Made by a program: the position numbers and the translations under genes. Positions 1 through 12,422 of a stretch of 64,000 nt of DNA are shown here, piece by piece. Each line of letters begins with the position of its first letter. Position 1 is the stretch's first letter. The notes under the pieces were generated by a model. It saw only the letters and a list, made by a program, of their open reading frames with translations. It did no database searches and had not been told where the DNA came from. Origin of the DNA: Emergomyces orientalis. Lineage: Eukaryota > Ascomycota > Eurotiomycetes > Onygenales > Ajellomycetaceae. Location of the stretch: contig MOWL01000008.1 of NCBI GenBank assembly GCA_002110485.1, forward strand, positions 62,001 through 126,000. Direction: 5' to 3'.

Positions 1-981
1 TCAACTACGACAGGATGTTAGCTTGGAAGATACTGCAATATAAGAAACGTTATAACCAAGGGACCTACAATTTGATCGATCATTATCAAGACTCTAGTTT
101 TAGCATGTTCCGCACTTTCCACATCACTGTAGATCGCAACACGGAACCGATGATCCAGCCCGTTTTCCGTCGAGTGTCCATAAGAAGACACAATGGCGCT
201 GTCAGCATCGAGGATTTTAGGGCTCAGTAGAAAGATATCTGCTCCGGTATATCGTGCCAACGTATCGAGGTGTTCAAGTACACTGGACCGGACGCCATTG
301 GTATTTTTGTCCATAACTAGGTTGACATCAATGTCAACCGTAGCGCACTTCTTCATTCACAGTTAGTGAATACTACAATCCTATATGGGGACGGGGCCAG
401 GGCCAGAGTTGCAAATGGGTTATTATATAGATACACACTCAATGGGCACGTACCAAGGCTATCGGGGTTTCTTTCAAAATATTCTGCCGCACTTGCTGCA
501 CGGTTTCGCCATCGCCAGAAATGCACACATTGGTTACCAGTCCCTGCGGGCGGCGTTGTAACGAGGCGACGGCCTTGGGTTCTGATGAAGTTACGGTGGC
601 TTCGATTCTGCCATGGCTGGACTCACTGACATTTCGACATAGTTTTCTCAAGGCATCTAGGTTATTTGCGTGGACCGGAAGCTTGTGGATCGGGGTCCCA
701 TCAGGGGTGCCTTCAGGGAATGTCCACCGTTGGAAAGCTCCAGGGCTAGAGTGTAGGACATCTTCGGGATCTGGGCCAGCAAGGTTCGAGGAGAAGGGGA
801 CATTGAATGAGAGAGTTACAGTGGTGTCGACTCCGGGCGGCACTGTGACTGGAGGAGGACCATGGGGTCGTCGAAGGGCTTGGTTCGACATGTCCTGATG
901 GGGACGGGACATCCCAAAGGTCGGAGTCATTCTTTCCCATCCGTGGCGGGCCTGGCCTGTGAAATTGGTGATCTTGTGCAT
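1..981 (-). CDS. KH-domain RNA-binding protein, 3'-partial
   Basis: Coding runs leftward off the window. Proposed exons are 981-454, 350-69 and the first 4 nt of a third exon at 4-1. Intron 1 (453-351) starts GTACGT and has a CACTAAC branch site. Intron 2 (68-5) starts GTAGGT and has GCTAAC. Both junctions keep phase 0. The first 60 or so residues are Pro/Gln/Arg-rich and probably disordered. The second exon resembles the fungal mug60-like KH family (segment ending RVLIMIDQI, continuing with Leu across intron 2). Proteins of this group are inferred to bind RNA; the substrate is unknown. An internal Met at residue 18 is an alternative start. The upstream region holds CAA/CAG-type repeats. Family assignment is moderate because the rest of the protein is missing. 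Confidence 0.72.
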
Positions 982-3900
982 GATGATCGTATGGTCGGAT
1001 CTGTCCCCTCAGGATGAACTGTACGCAGGGAACAGATGGCGTGGACGGAAGAGAAAACCAAATGGCAGACAAGAGAAGTGAAGAGAATTCGCGGTTGAGG
1101 GTTAAGCCGGGATATTTATTTACGTGGCCCTGGAGGAGGAGGGTATGGAAGAAGAGGAAGGGGGGAGGAGGGAAAAGAGAGCGAGAGGGAGCGAGATAGG
1201 TGGATGAGGCAGAATTCAAGGTGGTGGAAGAAGATGGTGGAAGAGAGAGTGGTGGGAGCCAGCACTATCGCAAGTGCAAGACTGCAAGTTGGCGGCGGTG
1301 GAGACGGAAGCAGTCTGAAGCTGGAGTCTGTTGTCTGGGCTGGGCTGAGTTTTAACCTGAGCCTGGTGGTGAGCGAAGCGGCTTAGGGCTCGAAAGGGAC
1401 GACGGATGCCAAAGGCTGAGTGGCCGAGTGCTGCGATTTGTCGTATGTGCACACAGGACCCAGGCCTGGGGCCTGAAAAGTGCGGATTCGGCGGCTAGCT
1501 AGGCTAGGAGGGCTGGGCAGAGAATCGAGGTCCCAGTCTTCTCGAATCAGCACGGAAGATCGAGTGGATCGATGGCAAAAGCAGGATTGGCGTTTGGTAT
1601 CAAGCAATGCCGTTAGACGAGCGTGGAGAAGCAACTATCATCGTTCTCCCACTCAAGGGTTGTCTTAATGCTGCAAGGATATGTGGACACCAGTGATGGG
1701 CAGGGAGGACAAAATCCAAAGACAACAAGTAGCAACAGCAGCAACAACAACAGCAGCAGTAGCAGCAACCTACAAACCAAGCAAGATGAAAAAGGAACAG
1801 GAACGGAATACAGAAGAGATGGGGAATAGAAGTAAAAGAAGAAAATGGGGATGCGAGGAAACAAAAACCAGCAGGATAGAACTTTGGGCGGATGTTTGAG
1901 GATGGATGCAAAGGGGTCACGTGGGAGCTGAGTCAGCCAGGTTGGCGGAACTGGGCCGGAAGACGGGAGATGGAAGATGTCATAGATACAGACAGAGATA
2001 AATAACTGGCTTTTTACTTTTATTTATTTATTTACATATTTGTTTATTTCTCATCATTAATACTTGTTTAAGTTGCTGTTTCCCATCTCTATAACGTGAG
2101 AACTCAACAAAGGAGACAATCGCTGGCAGCCTCCCCCCCCCGGAGTCAATCTCGCTCTATTTTTCTCCAACAACATCAGGCTGTATCACCACTCTTGGAA
2201 TCATATAGCTTCGATGGATACGGTTCTAGGCAATTGAATGAAATAGAAACCTTGTTTTGGTTCTCCTTCATCCTGCGGTATCATCAACTTTATCATCCGA
2301 AATCGTCATCATCATTCATCTCTAATGAATAAACCCACCGCGTCGGGACCTCCACGGTCCTTTTTTTTCCGGTTGTCGTTCGAGCTCACAAAAACCAACC
2401 CCATAGCTGTCTGTACCTTAATAGTTAACCCTGGGCGCTCCCCTAGTCAAAATGCGAGCTTTCATGGGTTTTTACCCCAAGACATGCCATCTCCTGGCTA
2501 GTTGACTTTAGGTGACAAACAAGCTCCTCCTCCGCAGCACAGCCCCCTTCACATGGATCCTGGATCCCCCATATCCTTCCCTCCACTCCTCCGTTTCGAC
2601 ATGGGCTAGCCATGCTTGATATCCATCTGAACAGCGGCTCAGCATGAACAGGAAAGATAATGCTAACTCTATCCCGGTTGTCCGTCAAGGTAGCGAAAAA
2701 AGAACAAGCAAAAAAAAAAATTCTAAATTAAAATAAAAAGGTAAACCTGTCATGACGAAATGCCATAAACCTAAACAACGAATAAAAACACTGCACCCGA
2801 CATCAACACACCCGCTAATACCCTGAGCGGGGCCGAAATAAGTTGGTAACTTGTAGGCATTCATCACATCTGTCAAGAAAGGATTGGAATCCCGTGGAAC
2901 CTGATAATGAGTCGTGTCTACAACAAGAAAGAAGATAAATATTTCAATCAAACGAACAACGAGTGATAGGTGGTAAATTGTAGTTAAGAAACACCCATAC
3001 CCTTCTAAATCGGCCCCCCATCTTAATGCTATCGTAGAAGAGTTTGAAACATGCCATGCCATGAGTTCTACAAGTGAGCCATTATGTCGGCCCCCTAACT
3101 ACGGAGTACTTAAGTACGCTTTCAATAAGGCCATGCAGACCTTTCCCTAACCGAGCTGTTCTTCCATATATCAACTTGTTTATTTCTGCAAATAAAGAAC
3201 CCATCCCGGACTATAGTTATCCCATATCCGTCGTAGAGAAGAAAGATGTTTTATTTTTGAGAGTGGATTAATTTCTTGATAAAGAGTAACTCTTTATAAC
3301 TTATTACCAAACCCACGGGTTGAAATGCTTTCTATTTATATATATATTTTAGTGCATTTGCTTGAGCAAGAATGAAAAATAAATAAATAAAATTATTTAC
3401 TATTTAGCGTATATATCAAGTTTTGCCTTCCTTCCTCGCTTCGTTCAGTTCTAATCAAGATTGAAAAGTGAGACTGTGCAGGGTTGTATTTGGTCTGAGT
3501 GAGCATCAGTGCAAGATACCCATGGATACATTCTACGTATCTCAATGCTGTAATTTTTTTCTTTCTTTCTTTCAAGATTCTCCCAATTCACAGTTCCTGG
3601 CCTTTTAGTGTTCAATTGCTGATGAGTGTCTAGCTCCCCTGTGCCTTGACTTCCTCCAGCCTCAAGAATAATCAAGATGGTGCTTTGCCAATATCGGAAA
3701 TACCTAGGCAGTCTGGAGAGTCATGGGGAATTTTGATTGGTGGTCAATCTAGACCTTCTTTCCCCTCTCTTTTGTCACCGAGAATGGATGATGACCCATC
3801 CGCGGGCTATCTGGCGTGTTGGTTCACTCAATGCAGGTACAGTAAGCACCTCACTGCAATTGACGTGCATAGATGTGCCAGGACGCCTTGAACGAGGTTA

Positions 3901-4531
3901 TACTCTGTCTTGTGAATGTTTTACATGGGTGGCCCGGTTTGCCAAATCCTAGAGGAAGCCAAGGGTGCTTCCGGCCATGTTTCGAGAGTTGTGGTATTTG
4001 CGGTTTATGCCCCAAGTATTTTGGTTTTATGGTGTGTAGGGGGGCGTATGTGTTGGGAAACAGCTGGAACAGGAGTTGTGAGGGTATCAATCTTCTACTC
4101 TCAAAGCATGCGACAAGTTCTTTCCAATTAGGGAAAGAATTGGATCGACACGAGGAGTTGGAACAAAACAACCACCAATTAATCCAAGGTGATTGGGGTA
4201 TAGCACGAGACAAAACAGGAAGAAGAGAGCATGAGAAGCAGGAGACAGTGGATACCAGAATAGAATTCCTCTTCCTCTTTACTTTTAAGGTCTGAGAAAG
4301 AAGGGGACTCGGGTAGACGGAGCGTAGGGAAATAATAGGCCGTAGAGCAGTGAGCTGCAAAGTTCGTTATTGGGCGTCTGTAAAAAAATATTGAAAAAAG
4401 CCTGATTTGCCATTACAAAACACATATCGCCTGCTAGGAAACAAATAATACATAATAGATATAAATAATAATAAAACATCCACTTCGTAGTTAATCAATT
4501 GGGCGAATCAAAGAATAACTACAACCCGGTC
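982..4531. other. 3.5-kb interval without a recognisable gene
   Basis: This lies between the 5' end of the KH gene and the 3' end of the methyltransferase gene. It holds a CAA/CAG-rich simple repeat (about 1733-1770), pyrimidine- and A-rich stretches, and a TACGGAGTACT palindrome near 3100. Open frames here are short, lack family resemblance and often derive from repeats. It probably contains the KH gene promoter/5' UTR and possibly unrecognised non-coding RNA. Confidence 0.6.
1733..1770. repeat. CAA/CAG-type trinucleotide repeat
   Basis: Imperfect AAC/AGC triplets occur upstream of the KH-domain gene. Read in other frames they make artificial poly-Cys, poly-Leu or Asn/Ser runs, so small open frames here should not be taken as genes. 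Confidence 0.7.
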
Positions 4532-5658
4532 TCAGGTCGGCTTCCGCCCGTAGACAAAGTGTATTGCCAGATAGAGATGATTTTTGCGGTCGCGGAGCTC
4601 CGCTTTGACTTTTGCAGCAAGAACCATGCACTCAGACTCACTCCAGCCGAGTAATTTGCCAATGAAACCCAGGATATAGGCGTCAACACCCAGCAGGCTG
4701 TGTTCCAGAAAATATCGACCTATTTCTTTTAGTTTGGGATCTTTTGCCCAGGGGCCAATTGGTGTCTACCAAAAAAAAAAATTTGTGAGTATGAGGTTTA
4801 TATACTTAACACAAATGAAAGCAGGGGAAAAATGTAAAACCATACCTTGAAAACCTCATCTTTCACATCCACAAAGCCCGCATCGAGTAGATACTGCTTA
4901 TACTTAGGAGCCATATTAAGTTCCTTTCCAAATTGCTCGGCTGCCTTATTGGACAGAGACAGAAATTCATTAGTCGCTGTTGCCTTGCTGGATGTGTCAT
5001 CATCAGATGTAATCAATGTCTGTGGCTCCTGCAGCTCTATCCAGCCCCCTGGCGTCATATGGTCAAAACACGATTTAGCCAACTTCTCCCAGTTCCCGAT
5101 ACTGCCTCCCATCTGCCGTGCATGGATCACATCAAATGCATCATCAGGCCCATATGCCCAGTCCTTCTCAACATCATCAATGTAGAATTTGAGATTAGGC
5201 GGCACCCAGCTGGGTTGAATGGGGCTCAAATCTATTCCAATAACTTGGGCGGACTGATATTGGTCCGCAAAATCCAGCGCCCAGATACCCGTGCCGGTTC
5301 CGATATCTAGAGCTCGTTGAGGGTTTGCACTGATGGGCGAGCGGAGGAGTTTTCCATCATTCAGGAGAAGAAAGACGTGGTGGAGTAGATCTAGGCGATC
5401 TTGCTCAGTTTCATCATTGGGGAGGAGGTATTCACCCCGTCGATAACCAGCATATCGTCGCCCGTTCGTGTATTCGTAGTTGAGGATGGAGGAGGTTATC
5501 GAGGCACTTATGGCAGAATCAGAGTCATCAGCACCAAAGGTGGAGTCAGCTTCGTCTGCATCGTCGATTTCCACAACAGCTCCTAGTCCAATTGTAGCGA
5601 CTGGTGCACCATCCTGGGCTGATGAAGTTGCCGCCACCGCTGGTTTTGCAGCACTCAT
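4532..5658 (-). CDS. LaeA-like SAM-dependent methyltransferase
   Basis: Two exons, 5658-4846 and 4765-4532, encode 348 residues. The intron has GTATGG at its 5' end and a T-rich tract before TAG, in phase 0. Residues 1-55 are acidic and low-complexity. The methyltransferase domain contains the SAM-binding motif ALDIGTGTG at 116-124 and an acidic strand end (GIDLSPIQP). The protein ends with the FVYGRKP-type sequence usual for the fungal LaeA/TAM-domain group. Members are class I methyltransferases of mostly unknown substrate; some regulate secondary metabolism. There is no biosynthetic backbone gene nearby, so this is better called LaeA-like than LaeA. The start is the only upstream in-frame ATG and the second exon is needed for a complete C-terminus. 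Confidence 0.9.
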
Positions 5659-6980
5659 GATGGGATGCGAGGGGGGAAATATTATTATGTGAGCTGTAGG
5701 TCAATAATTCTATAAGAGTTGCAACCAGTATTTCCGATTTTTGAGGATTTGTAGAGCTTAGTTGTCACTCTCCTTCTGGGGGGGATTCCATGGGGCCTTT
5801 ATCCCATATCGCCCATGGAGAAGTAGTGGGGTTGAGAAGCCCATCCCGGATGTGCTAACCCCATTCCCCGTCGATCTAGTTATAAACTAGGAGCTTGTGC
5901 CTCTCAATCCGCCTTCATGCCCCCCTCAGATAGTGGTTCCCGACGAGATACCAGATCCCAGCAGTGATGGAATTTCCATTTCCAACAACAGAAAATAAAT
6001 TATTTTGGTATAATTATGCTGTCTGCCGGCGAGGAACGGATTTAAATAATTGAAGCAACGGGCTAACAACCTGGAAATCGGAAATGCTAGCAGCGTTAAC
6101 TAGCCGACGGGGAAGTTATGCCGGGTGGTTACCCTTTCCGCACCCCACTTGGCTGGTTTTGTTTAGCCAAATTTGCACCCTGGCAGCCTCTCTTTCGCTA
6201 AATGAGCGAACTATCTTAGCCGAGAAGAGGAAAAAATCCAAATCGGCTTGATGCTTGAAATGGGATGTGGTATGTTGAATAGACACCCCAGCAAGCCCTT
6301 GAGGGTTGGAAATTTTATGGAAATATGGGTGGGTGCCAGATACAAAATACTTCCATCACCCTCATTGTCCATAGAGGATTGGGAGGCCTGGCGATGGACA
6401 AAGTGTATCTGATAGTTTCTTTCGTGCCTTCTTGATACCTAGGTATGGCTAGCACGTCCGCTGAAGGAGATAGGGTTGAATGCAACGAGAGAAATCAACA
6501 TCCCACATGACGCCCAATTGAGTTGAGAAATGTGGCCCAGATGAAGGAATAAACGAGTTGAGAGCTCCGGATGAAAAATATAATTCAACTCCACACATAT
6601 TTTGTAGGCAACTGTGTTATGTAGGTATCTGGTGATGATGATGAGGATAATACTAAACCTGATCATAGAATGAAAAATGGAAAAATGAAAACAATAAAAA
6701 TGAAAAGATAGTTTAAAACATGAAAGATCGCTCAATATGGCTGCTTCCAAATATCCCACCGCTGCAATGGCTTATTATAGTTCAAAATCCAATAAACTCA
6801 TGGAAGGGCCCCCTCGTTTCCTCCTAAAAGAAAATTTTAAGTCCATCCTCCATATATGCGATGTTGATACATCCTCTCCCCCTAGAATCGAACGAGTATA
6901 TAACAATACCCAACATAAAATCAATGCACACAGCGAAAACTTCCATTAAGTAAAAAAGAAAGAAAGTTCCCATTACTTAG
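5659..6980. other. Intergenic, upstream of methyltransferase gene
   Basis: This 1.3-kb interval holds the promoter of the methyltransferase gene and the 3' flank of the 878-residue gene, both on the minus strand. The part near 6500-6980 is AT-rich. I see no convincing coding frame or RNA gene. Confidence 0.6.
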
Positions 6981-9617
6981 TTAATACCGCCGCGGAACCC
7001 GCTGCGCCACATCCTGCATTCCTTCCATCTCCATCTTCCCGGCTTCCTCATCATCATAATACCGCTCCTCCCTCACAGGCCGAGCGGCCGCATACCCAGC
7101 TCGTTCAATAGGTGCATATTCTCGACGCGGACGGGGCTCGTCGTCCACATATACACTTATCTCACGCCCACTAGGCCTGACACTCTGCATGCGCTGCAGA
7201 GGCTGCCTTACAGGCTCCTCATACCGTGACGGCGGGGGCCGAACGCTGGACATCCTCACCACATCTTCCCTGGGCAACGGCTCCTCGACATAGGTTGTGT
7301 GGCGAGGAGGCGGGGCGTAATCTACGAACCCTCGCTCGTCGACTTCACGACCATACACGGGTCTCTCGCGAACGACCTCGCGTGGGTACTCTGGTCCAGG
7401 CGCACGTCGATAGGTTACGGGTGGCGGGGGCATGTCCTGTGCATATCGGCGGTCACGGTAAGGGTCTTCCATTACAGAAGCTGCACGGACGCTACCTGTT
7501 GCCATGCGGGGAGGGCCTTCGTTGTAAGGCTCCATCCTTGAGAATCTGCCTGATGGAGTAGCCAGTGGTTGGAGCCTTGGGGCTGGCGTTGCTACTTGTT
7601 CAATGTATCGATTTCCATCCGCGTCAACAACTACGCGACGTTGAGGAGGGGCCATAACACGGGGTTCGGGCTCTAGTTCTGGATATGGTTCACGGAACCT
7701 TGGTGAGGGAGGTGACATGTCCCCTGAAATATAGCGTCTGCTGTACGGTTGAACGGGTTCTTCGTAATATCTGGCCCTTTCTGGCTGGGCTGGGCGGTCG
7801 GTTACGGCATAGGAAGTAGCTCGTACGAGTCGTGGTTGGTAGTCAATAGGTGACTCTGGATAATCATGCACATACTCAGGCTGTCTAGCATTCTGCAAGC
7901 TTGCAACACGACGTAGATTTTGGTCATCACGAACTGGCTTCCTGTAAGCAATTCTGGACGCAGATCGTGGGATACTCAGATCAATAGGATGTCCCATATC
8001 ATAGCCTCTATCTGCATGTTCTTCATATACTCTTCTTTGCCCACTCTCCCGCCGATTTTCCACAGGGGAATATCGTGGAGAGGAAATATCGACATATGCA
8101 TGCCTCTCGTGGTGTGGCCGTTGCCTCGATGAGCTGGCGAGGGGTAAATCGGAGAATGGGGGTGGAGAAATCGGTTCGGACTTGATATAGGGGTGATCAG
8201 GGGAATCTGCCACCCTTCCTTCATTGGCAACACGAGGCCTATCTCTATTTTCCTGAATGCGCCGGCGCTTTCGGGAATTTAAAGGCTGGGGAGCAACTTC
8301 AGGGCTTGTACGTGCAGATCCGTGAGTGGTGGTTAATTTATTGGTAGGGCGCGTGTGCCGCTGCTGTCGACTTTGGGGCAGCGACGGCACCTTTGTTACA
8401 GCTAGTGGAGAGACTCTCGAGGGCTGCGGAGCAGCTGGAGATGTTATGTGATTTCTGACGACCCTAATGTCATGACCTGGTGATGTAATATGTCGAGTGT
8501 GGTGTCCACGCTCTACTGGCCTGCCATAGCTTCTCTTTCTATAAGTTATATCTGGTTCTTGGATATACTCTCCCTCTTCTTCTCTCCGACCACCTGAAGG
8601 AATATCTGGACCGGGTGGGGAGTATTCTGGTTCATCGTACATATCAGGCTGCTCTCGGATAGGATATCGATTGGGACTATGGCGACGAGGGGTTAGGTTC
8701 TCTGGGCTCCTCGATGATGGCCCACGTTTGTCAGCAAGATTATACGGAGGTTCCTGCATCTCTATATCCATCATATTGCGATCACGAGTATCAATATGGG
8801 GGCCTTGAACATGCTGCTGGTCTGCATGACCTTCATAATGCACCTCATCATCGCCTTCCACAGGGCGCACGTGTTCTTCTCGGATAAGGGATGGCTGCTC
8901 ATTCTGGTCACCGAGTTGAGGGGAATCGGGAGCTTTGCTCGAGTAAAACGAATTGTCATCGAATGAGTCACTGGCTGCGGTGTTTGCATTAGCCCCATCC
9001 ACGTCAGTTGCTGAAATAGGCTTAACAAGCTGCAATGCTTCTTTTAAAACTTCTGAAACGTCGAAATCTGGCTTTGATTCTTGAAGACACGTCTGTTTCC
9101 TGTATTCAATCTTCTTCTGCTCAAGCTGGTCACGTAATGTACGCTCAACCCGCTGACGCTGGAGTTGTATTTCGGCTCTAATCAGGTCGTCAGACTTGGT
9201 AAGGAATATAGGGTCAATTTCAGACACTGGTTTTTGAGAAGTTATATGACCGGTAGGGCCACTCTGGTTGGAGATAGCAACCGCCGCCAAAACAGAAGCT
9301 GAGGCAGAAGCAGAACCATTCGCCAATGGTAATGCGTTGGACTGCGTGCTGGAAGGACGGGGATACAGTTTTGCTTGCGAAACCGCTGCAGGCTCAGCAG
9401 GCATTGGATGATGAACAACAGGGAGGGGAGGGGTTTGAAGAGATCGGGGAGTGACTTTGCGGATAACATGCTGGGGAACCTTTAATCTTGGATGATTTCC
9501 AGAGAATATCTGGTCGTGTAAATTCACGATCCTCTCGTACTCTAGCATCTCCCTCAGGTCTGGTTGATGGCCGCGATGGCCATTCATCGGGCTCATGAGG
9601 CTCTCAGCTGTAGGCAT
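6981..9617 (-). CDS. Large disordered Arg/Pro-rich protein, unknown function
   Basis: A single uninterrupted frame of 878 residues begins with ATG at 9617. I do not recognise the family. Three zones can be seen. The N-terminal 45 residues include a motif-like segment (LEYERIVNLHDQIFSG) followed by basic and proline residues. Around residues 130-200 there is a charged helical stretch (IQLQRQRVERTLRDQLEQ) that could form a coiled coil. The remaining two thirds are rich in Arg, Pro, Tyr, Ser and Glu with many PP and RR pairs, typical of an intrinsically disordered protein. No catalytic motif, signal peptide or membrane segment is visible. The long intronless frame and consistent composition support a real gene. 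A nuclear or RNA-associated role would be a guess. It is transcribed divergently from the DUF1479 gene. Confidence 0.85.
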   Translation of the reverse strand: MPTAESLMSPMNGHRGHQPDLREMLEYERIVNLHDQIFSGNHPRLKVPQHVIRKVTPRSLQTPPLPVVHHPMPAEPAAVSQAKLYPRPSSTQSNALPLANGSASASASVLAAVAISNQSGPTGHITSQKPVSEIDPIFLTKSDDLIRAEIQLQRQRVERTLRDQLEQKKIEYRKQTCLQESKPDFDVSEVLKEALQLVKPISATDVDGANANTAASDSFDDNSFYSSKAPDSPQLGDQNEQPSLIREEHVRPVEGDDEVHYEGHADQQHVQGPHIDTRDRNMMDIEMQEPPYNLADKRGPSSRSPENLTPRRHSPNRYPIREQPDMYDEPEYSPPGPDIPSGGRREEEGEYIQEPDITYRKRSYGRPVERGHHTRHITSPGHDIRVVRNHITSPAAPQPSRVSPLAVTKVPSLPQSRQQRHTRPTNKLTTTHGSARTSPEVAPQPLNSRKRRRIQENRDRPRVANEGRVADSPDHPYIKSEPISPPPFSDLPLASSSRQRPHHERHAYVDISSPRYSPVENRRESGQRRVYEEHADRGYDMGHPIDLSIPRSASRIAYRKPVRDDQNLRRVASLQNARQPEYVHDYPESPIDYQPRLVRATSYAVTDRPAQPERARYYEEPVQPYSRRYISGDMSPPSPRFREPYPELEPEPRVMAPPQRRVVVDADGNRYIEQVATPAPRLQPLATPSGRFSRMEPYNEGPPRMATGSVRAASVMEDPYRDRRYAQDMPPPPVTYRRAPGPEYPREVVRERPVYGREVDERGFVDYAPPPRHTTYVEEPLPREDVVRMSSVRPPPSRYEEPVRQPLQRMQSVRPSGREISVYVDDEPRPRREYAPIERAGYAAARPVREERYYDDEEAGKMEMEGMQDVAQRVPRRY

Positions 9618-10498
9618 GGCGATAATTCAACCAGATGCGGCTCGGTCCCGAAAGACAAATCCCAGAAATATTATGACAGCCCTACGACAGTATGCATTCC
9701 TGCTTAATGTGAAGCAGACAAATTGTGATGGGGTGAGTATGGGCTGTTGTTATTTCACGTCAGTCTCGGGGTCCGAACAAGAAGGAGGCGGAAGAAGAAC
9801 CATGGACCTTGGACGAAGTTTTTGGTTCCCGAATTCATCTCGCTTGGAGAGGACGCTAAGTTGTTTTGGGATTTAGTGGTAACTAGTTACTGGGCAAGTG
9901 GAGCCCGAGGGACCTCAAGGAGTCTTCGTCAACCGGCGACAGCATGGGAATACACCAAGGATATTGAGTTCCCAGGGAAGACAGTGTGCAAGATAGGCTT
10001 ATCTGGTTAAAGCATACATTCCAGTTGTAGTGCTAATAAGAGTTACAAACAATGCTGGTGCTGCAAGCACGCCAGAGGGCAAATTTTTCTGTGGGCAGCT
10101 ATAGTAAATACAGTCGGAACATCGTTTATCCAGATGTCATCCATGTCGCCGCTACTTGGGTAGTCTTGAACCACACAATGATTCCCCCCTCCACCCCATC
10201 CTAGCCATGACCATCGAAGATTTCATCTACAATTACCAATGCTGAGGCGAAGATAAGAAGACATTGTTCACCGCAACTTTCATGCGGTCTCGGCTATCAC
10301 CATTGTGAGTTGCGCATCGCCGCTGATATTCATTGCTGCGGTGGACGGAACTACTGGTTTTGCACAGATAGCGGCCCTTTCGGTTTCCAGTCGGATTGAC
10401 TGAATATCTGCGTATAGGTATATTGCGGATAGGGGATTCACAACCTGCCTCGAATTTTCTTTCAAAACACCCGATATTCATCATCCCCCTTGGTTAGC
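9618..10498. other. Divergent promoter region
   Basis: This 881-bp interval lies between two genes that point away from each other (878-residue protein on minus, DUF1479 protein on plus). It should hold both promoters. Short open frames on both strands have no family resemblance. I see no repeat or RNA gene. Confidence 0.55.
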
Positions 10499-12041
10499 AT
10501 GACTATCTCCAAATTCGTATCCCAAGCTGGCATTCGAACTGCTATTCGAACTGCTTCCACCTCATCCCAGCCCACCAAAGCTGCCGGGGACATATCGTCC
10601 GTGTTCCCTAGCCTGAGGCCCGATTACAAGCCAAAACCCCTCCCAAGTCGGTTTCAAGACCTGAAATTAAACCTCTTCCAGCGGAACGGAAGCGCGCTGA
10701 AGAAGAGTTGGGTTAGATTACTGGATAACCTTGAGAATGAAGTAGAGGAGATTCGAAAAGCTGGCAGTAGCGTAAGGATGCCGTATGCCATTTATTATCC
10801 CTGAGCTAGCGCCTTGGAAAAGAAACCACCGGACGATCAGACGATTGACTCAGTTTCCCATACCTCAGGTTATACCGTCAATCGAATACTCAGAAGTTAT
10901 ATCAGGCAAGGTTGGTCTTGGTAAGCTAGACGAGATTCGTCGGCGTGGATCCGCAATAATCAGGGGAGTCATCCCCAGGTCAGCGGCTCTAGATCTAAAG
11001 CAACAGGCAAGAGAGTATATCTCAGCCAATAGAGGCAGGGTGAAAGCATTTCCCCCTGACTCCCCCGCCGTTTATGAACTTTATTGGTCACCTTCGCAAG
11101 TCACAGCTAGGGCGCACCCCAACATCCTTCAAACCCAACGTTTCCTGCAAGGAATTTGGCATTCTTCGGACCCCCAGACGCAGCTCTCCACAACATACCC
11201 TCTTTCCTATGCGGATCGATTTCGCATCCGAGACCCAGGTGATGCCAAATTTGCCCTAGGGCCCCATGTCGATGGAGGATCTCTTGAAAGGTGGGAGGAT
11301 CCCGAATACTCAAGGGTTTATCAGAAGATACTAGATGGCTCGTGGGAGGAATATGACCCCTTTGATGCAAGGCATCGCGTTCACGCGAAGATGGATCTTT
11401 ACAACGGAGCCGGTGCCTGCTCCATGCTACGCTTCTTCCAAGGATGGCTCTCGATGTCCGATACAGGACCGGGAGAGGGGACTTTACACGTGTGCCCAAT
11501 TTTAAAGCACAGTACCGCCTACACCATCCTCCGGCCATTCTTTGATGTCCAGACATCGGAACCTCTGCTGGATTCTTCATTCCCCGGGTCTGTTCCGGGA
11601 GCCTGTCAGGAATACTCGGACCTCTCTCACCCACATCTGGAACTTTCCACTACCATGGTATCTGTCCCCCAGGTCGAGCCGGGTGATTATGTTGCATGGC
11701 ATTGCGATTCTCTCCATTCGGTTGATAAGGAACATCGAGGTAAAGGTGATTCGAGCGTCTTGTACATTCCTGCAACTCCTCTGTGCGAGATGAACGCAAG
11801 GTATCTACAGAAGCAGCGCCAAGCTGCTTTAGCATATTCTCCACCTTGGGACTTTCCGGATGCTGGCGGACCAGGTGAATCTGGCTTTGCTGGAGCTGTG
11901 GACTGGTCGACGCTGAGCAAGGAGGGGTTGCAAGCTATGGGAATGGGCGCTGAGCCATGGCAGGTTCAGGAAGGTATGTCTCAAGGTGAGAAGGAGATCA
12001 TCGAGGTTGGGAACAGTATTGTCTTTGAGAACAGCTCATAG
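10499..12041 (+). CDS. DUF1479 family protein (putative Fe(II)/2-oxoglutarate-type oxygenase)
   Basis: Two exons, 10499-10771 and 10869-12041, encode 481 residues. The intron starts GTAAGG and ends CTCAG; joining restores the family reading across GSS-VIPSIEY. The first 30 residues are rich in Arg, Ser, Thr and Ala with few acids, so a mitochondrial presequence is likely. ATG 10499 is used because the frame upstream has only a TTG. The DUF1479 body contains YADRFRIRDP and the metal-ligand-like HVDGG (His224, Asp226), with a distal WHCDSLHSVD segment carrying His369 and His374. DUF1479 proteins, such as bacterial YbiU, have a cupin/double-stranded beta-helix fold related to 2-oxoglutarate oxygenases, but the substrate is not established. 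It is followed in tandem by EMC1, 381 bp downstream. Confidence 0.9.
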
Positions 12042-12422
12042 GAGGCCCTTTGGTAAATGGTTCTAAGTAGATTGCTTCGTGATTTTTTCTTCTCTTTTTT
12101 TCCTGCTCTTGGTTAGTGCCTAAGGTTAAAATATACTCCGGAATAATTATATATAAGAAATACAGGCTTCAATATAATTGCAAAATTCAAACTTCAATGC
12201 TCATGGCAATAACAATAATACCAGTCCTATTTCATACATCATATTCTATTCCACAGTTTTTGTTTTGATGGGTGGTGCTAGCCGACCGCGCCAAGCAGCT
12301 TTGCATCATGGATCTCGACCCTGTCCTGTCCCCAAGCTGACAGCCAAAACACAAACCACCAATATCACCCTTTCTCTCCAACCTCACTCCCCTCAAATGA
12401 TAGCCGCAAAGTAAATGAAATA

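Noticed and set aside
1600..1920. Minus-strand frames with poly-Cys or poly-Leu
   Set aside because: Produced by the trinucleotide repeat at 1733-1770 read in different frames; no family resemblance.
2685..3062. 125-codon minus-strand frame with hydrophobic stretches
   Set aside because: Starts in AT-rich DNA, has no conserved motif, and its Phe/Leu tail comes from an A-rich tract.
3851..4360. Overlapping frames of 140-169 codons on both strands
   Set aside because: Mutually overlapping with no domain; neither shows splice signals or family similarity that would choose one.
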